Shown piece by piece: positions 63,606 through 64,000 of a DNA stretch of 64,000 bases. The notes below the pieces were generated by a model, which ran no database searches, was not told the origin of the DNA, and saw only the letters and a program-made list of their open reading frames with translations. This DNA comes from Sphaerotilus mobilis (GTDB taxonomy: Bacteria > Pseudomonadota > Gammaproteobacteria > Burkholderiales > Burkholderiaceae_C), in the NCBI RefSeq assembly GCF_004216565.1, contig NZ_SGWV01000009.1, forward strand, positions 310,001 through 374,000, given 5' to 3'. A program made the translations under genes and the position numbers. Within the stretch, counting starts at the first letter, position 1; each line of letters opens with the position of its first letter.

Positions 63606-64000
63606 ATGCCCGCAGCAGCCCGCCCGACGGACCCCGCCGGTCGACCCGGCCGACGCGCCTGGGCGCGCCTGCTGGCAGCGGCCACACTCATGCTGATGAG
63701 CACCGCCCCGCTGCAGGCCGCCGAGCCCGCCATCGACACCTCGCCAGTGGCCATGGCCGACCCGGGCAGCAGCCTGGACCCGCACTGGCGTCATGGCCCA
63801 TTCATGCAGGTCTTCGTGCGCAGCTACCAGGACAGCGACGGCGACGGCATCGGCGACCTGCGCGGCCTGACGCAGCGGCTCGATCACCTGCAGTCGCTGG
63901 GCGTGCGCGGCCTGTGGCTGATGCCGATCACCGCCAGCCAGGACGGCGACCACGGCTACGCGGTGCGCGACTACCGTGCCATCGAGCCGGACTACGGCAC
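63606..64000 (+). CDS. secreted GH13-family alpha-amylase-like enzyme, 5' part only
   Basis: The gene starts at ATG 63606 and runs off the window. The first 131 residues include a signal peptide (about 1-39, ending APLQAAEP) and the GH13 N-terminal block [23 protein letters not shown], then [10 protein letters not shown] and DHGYAVRDY, as in alpha-amylases and related enzymes. The catalytic residues lie beyond the window. It would start starch breakdown outside the cell or in the periplasm. GAGG precedes the ATG, 14 bp after the CBM41-like gene. Confidence 0.9.
   Translation, partial: MPAAARPTDPAGRPGRRAWARLLAAATLMLMSTAPLQAAEPAIDTSPVAMADPGSSLDPHWRHGPFMQVFVRSYQDSDGDGIGDLRGLTQRLDHLQSLGVRGLWLMPITASQDGDHGYAVRDYRAIEPDYG

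Overview
The window is GC-rich (roughly two thirds G+C) bacterial chromosome. It most resembles a betaproteobacterium of the Burkholderiales, probably the Leptothrix/Sphaerotilus/Rubrivivax/Ideonella group. The evidence is the gene content and order: a pyrR-pyrB-pyrC' pyrimidine cluster, a pilGHIJ-chpA cluster led by rubredoxin, thiD-hemL, accB-accC-prmA, a polyhydroxyalkanoate phasin, and mpl-yqiA. The assignment is inferred from gene content only. No rRNA, tRNA, CRISPR array, insertion sequence or prophage was seen. Almost all of it looks like core chromosome; the only mobile-type genes are one small toxin-antitoxin pair.

Layout. 1-4815 (minus): acyltransferase, dihydroorotase-like PyrC', PyrB, PyrR, RuvX and AlgH/YqgE, tightly packed. 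4874-6406 (plus): DNA photolyase. 6423-18847 (minus): one long run, in transcription order rubredoxin, PilG, PilH, PilI, PilJ, the 2385-residue hybrid kinase ChpA and a GGDEF protein, i.e. the type IV pilus chemosensory system with a diguanylate cyclase at its end. 19059-22285 (plus): ThiD, HemL, hexose-6-phosphate mutarotase. 22305-23396 (minus): phosphofructokinase. 23514-24176: toxin-antitoxin pair with a candidate operator. 24180-24461: frameshifted remnant. 24554-37070 (plus): Mpl, YqiA esterase, FabG-like reductase, RNB ribonuclease, TonB-like protein, MtgA, a hypothetical, a TlpA thioredoxin, AccB, AccC, PrmA and a zinc-ribbon membrane protein. 37172-42706 (minus): peroxiredoxin, and the S10 ribosomal operon from rplC to rpsQ without rpsJ, with a promoter and terminator that can be read. 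42935-51847 (minus): two MFS transporters, an AfuABC-type ABC importer with a linked inositol-monophosphatase-family enzyme, and a degenerate HD-GYP protein. 52171-52734: phasin with palindromic sites on both sides of its promoter. 52885-64000 (plus): a maltodextrin-use regulon of LacI-type regulator, SHOCT protein, maltoporin, GH13 glucosidase, MalK, MalE, MalF, MalG, a free-standing CBM41-like protein and the start of a secreted GH13 enzyme cut by the window end.

How the genes work together. In the maltodextrin regulon the secreted GH13 enzyme and CBM41-like protein would act on starch or glycogen outside the cytoplasm. LamB and MalEFGK would import the oligosaccharides and the GH13 glucosidase would cleave them. 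Copies of one palindrome, CTGAATCGATTCAG, lie before lamB and before the SHOCT gene and probably bind the LacI-type regulator. The phosphatase-ABC operon resembles systems that import phosphorylated sugars and remove the phosphate; an upstream 12-bp direct repeat contains PhoB-like half-sites, but in the opposite orientation to the genes. PyrC' has lost the metal-binding histidines of dihydroorotase and, as in Pseudomonas, is probably a structural partner of PyrB.

Limits. All calls were made by eye from sequence and translated frames. No alignment, structure prediction or database search was run.
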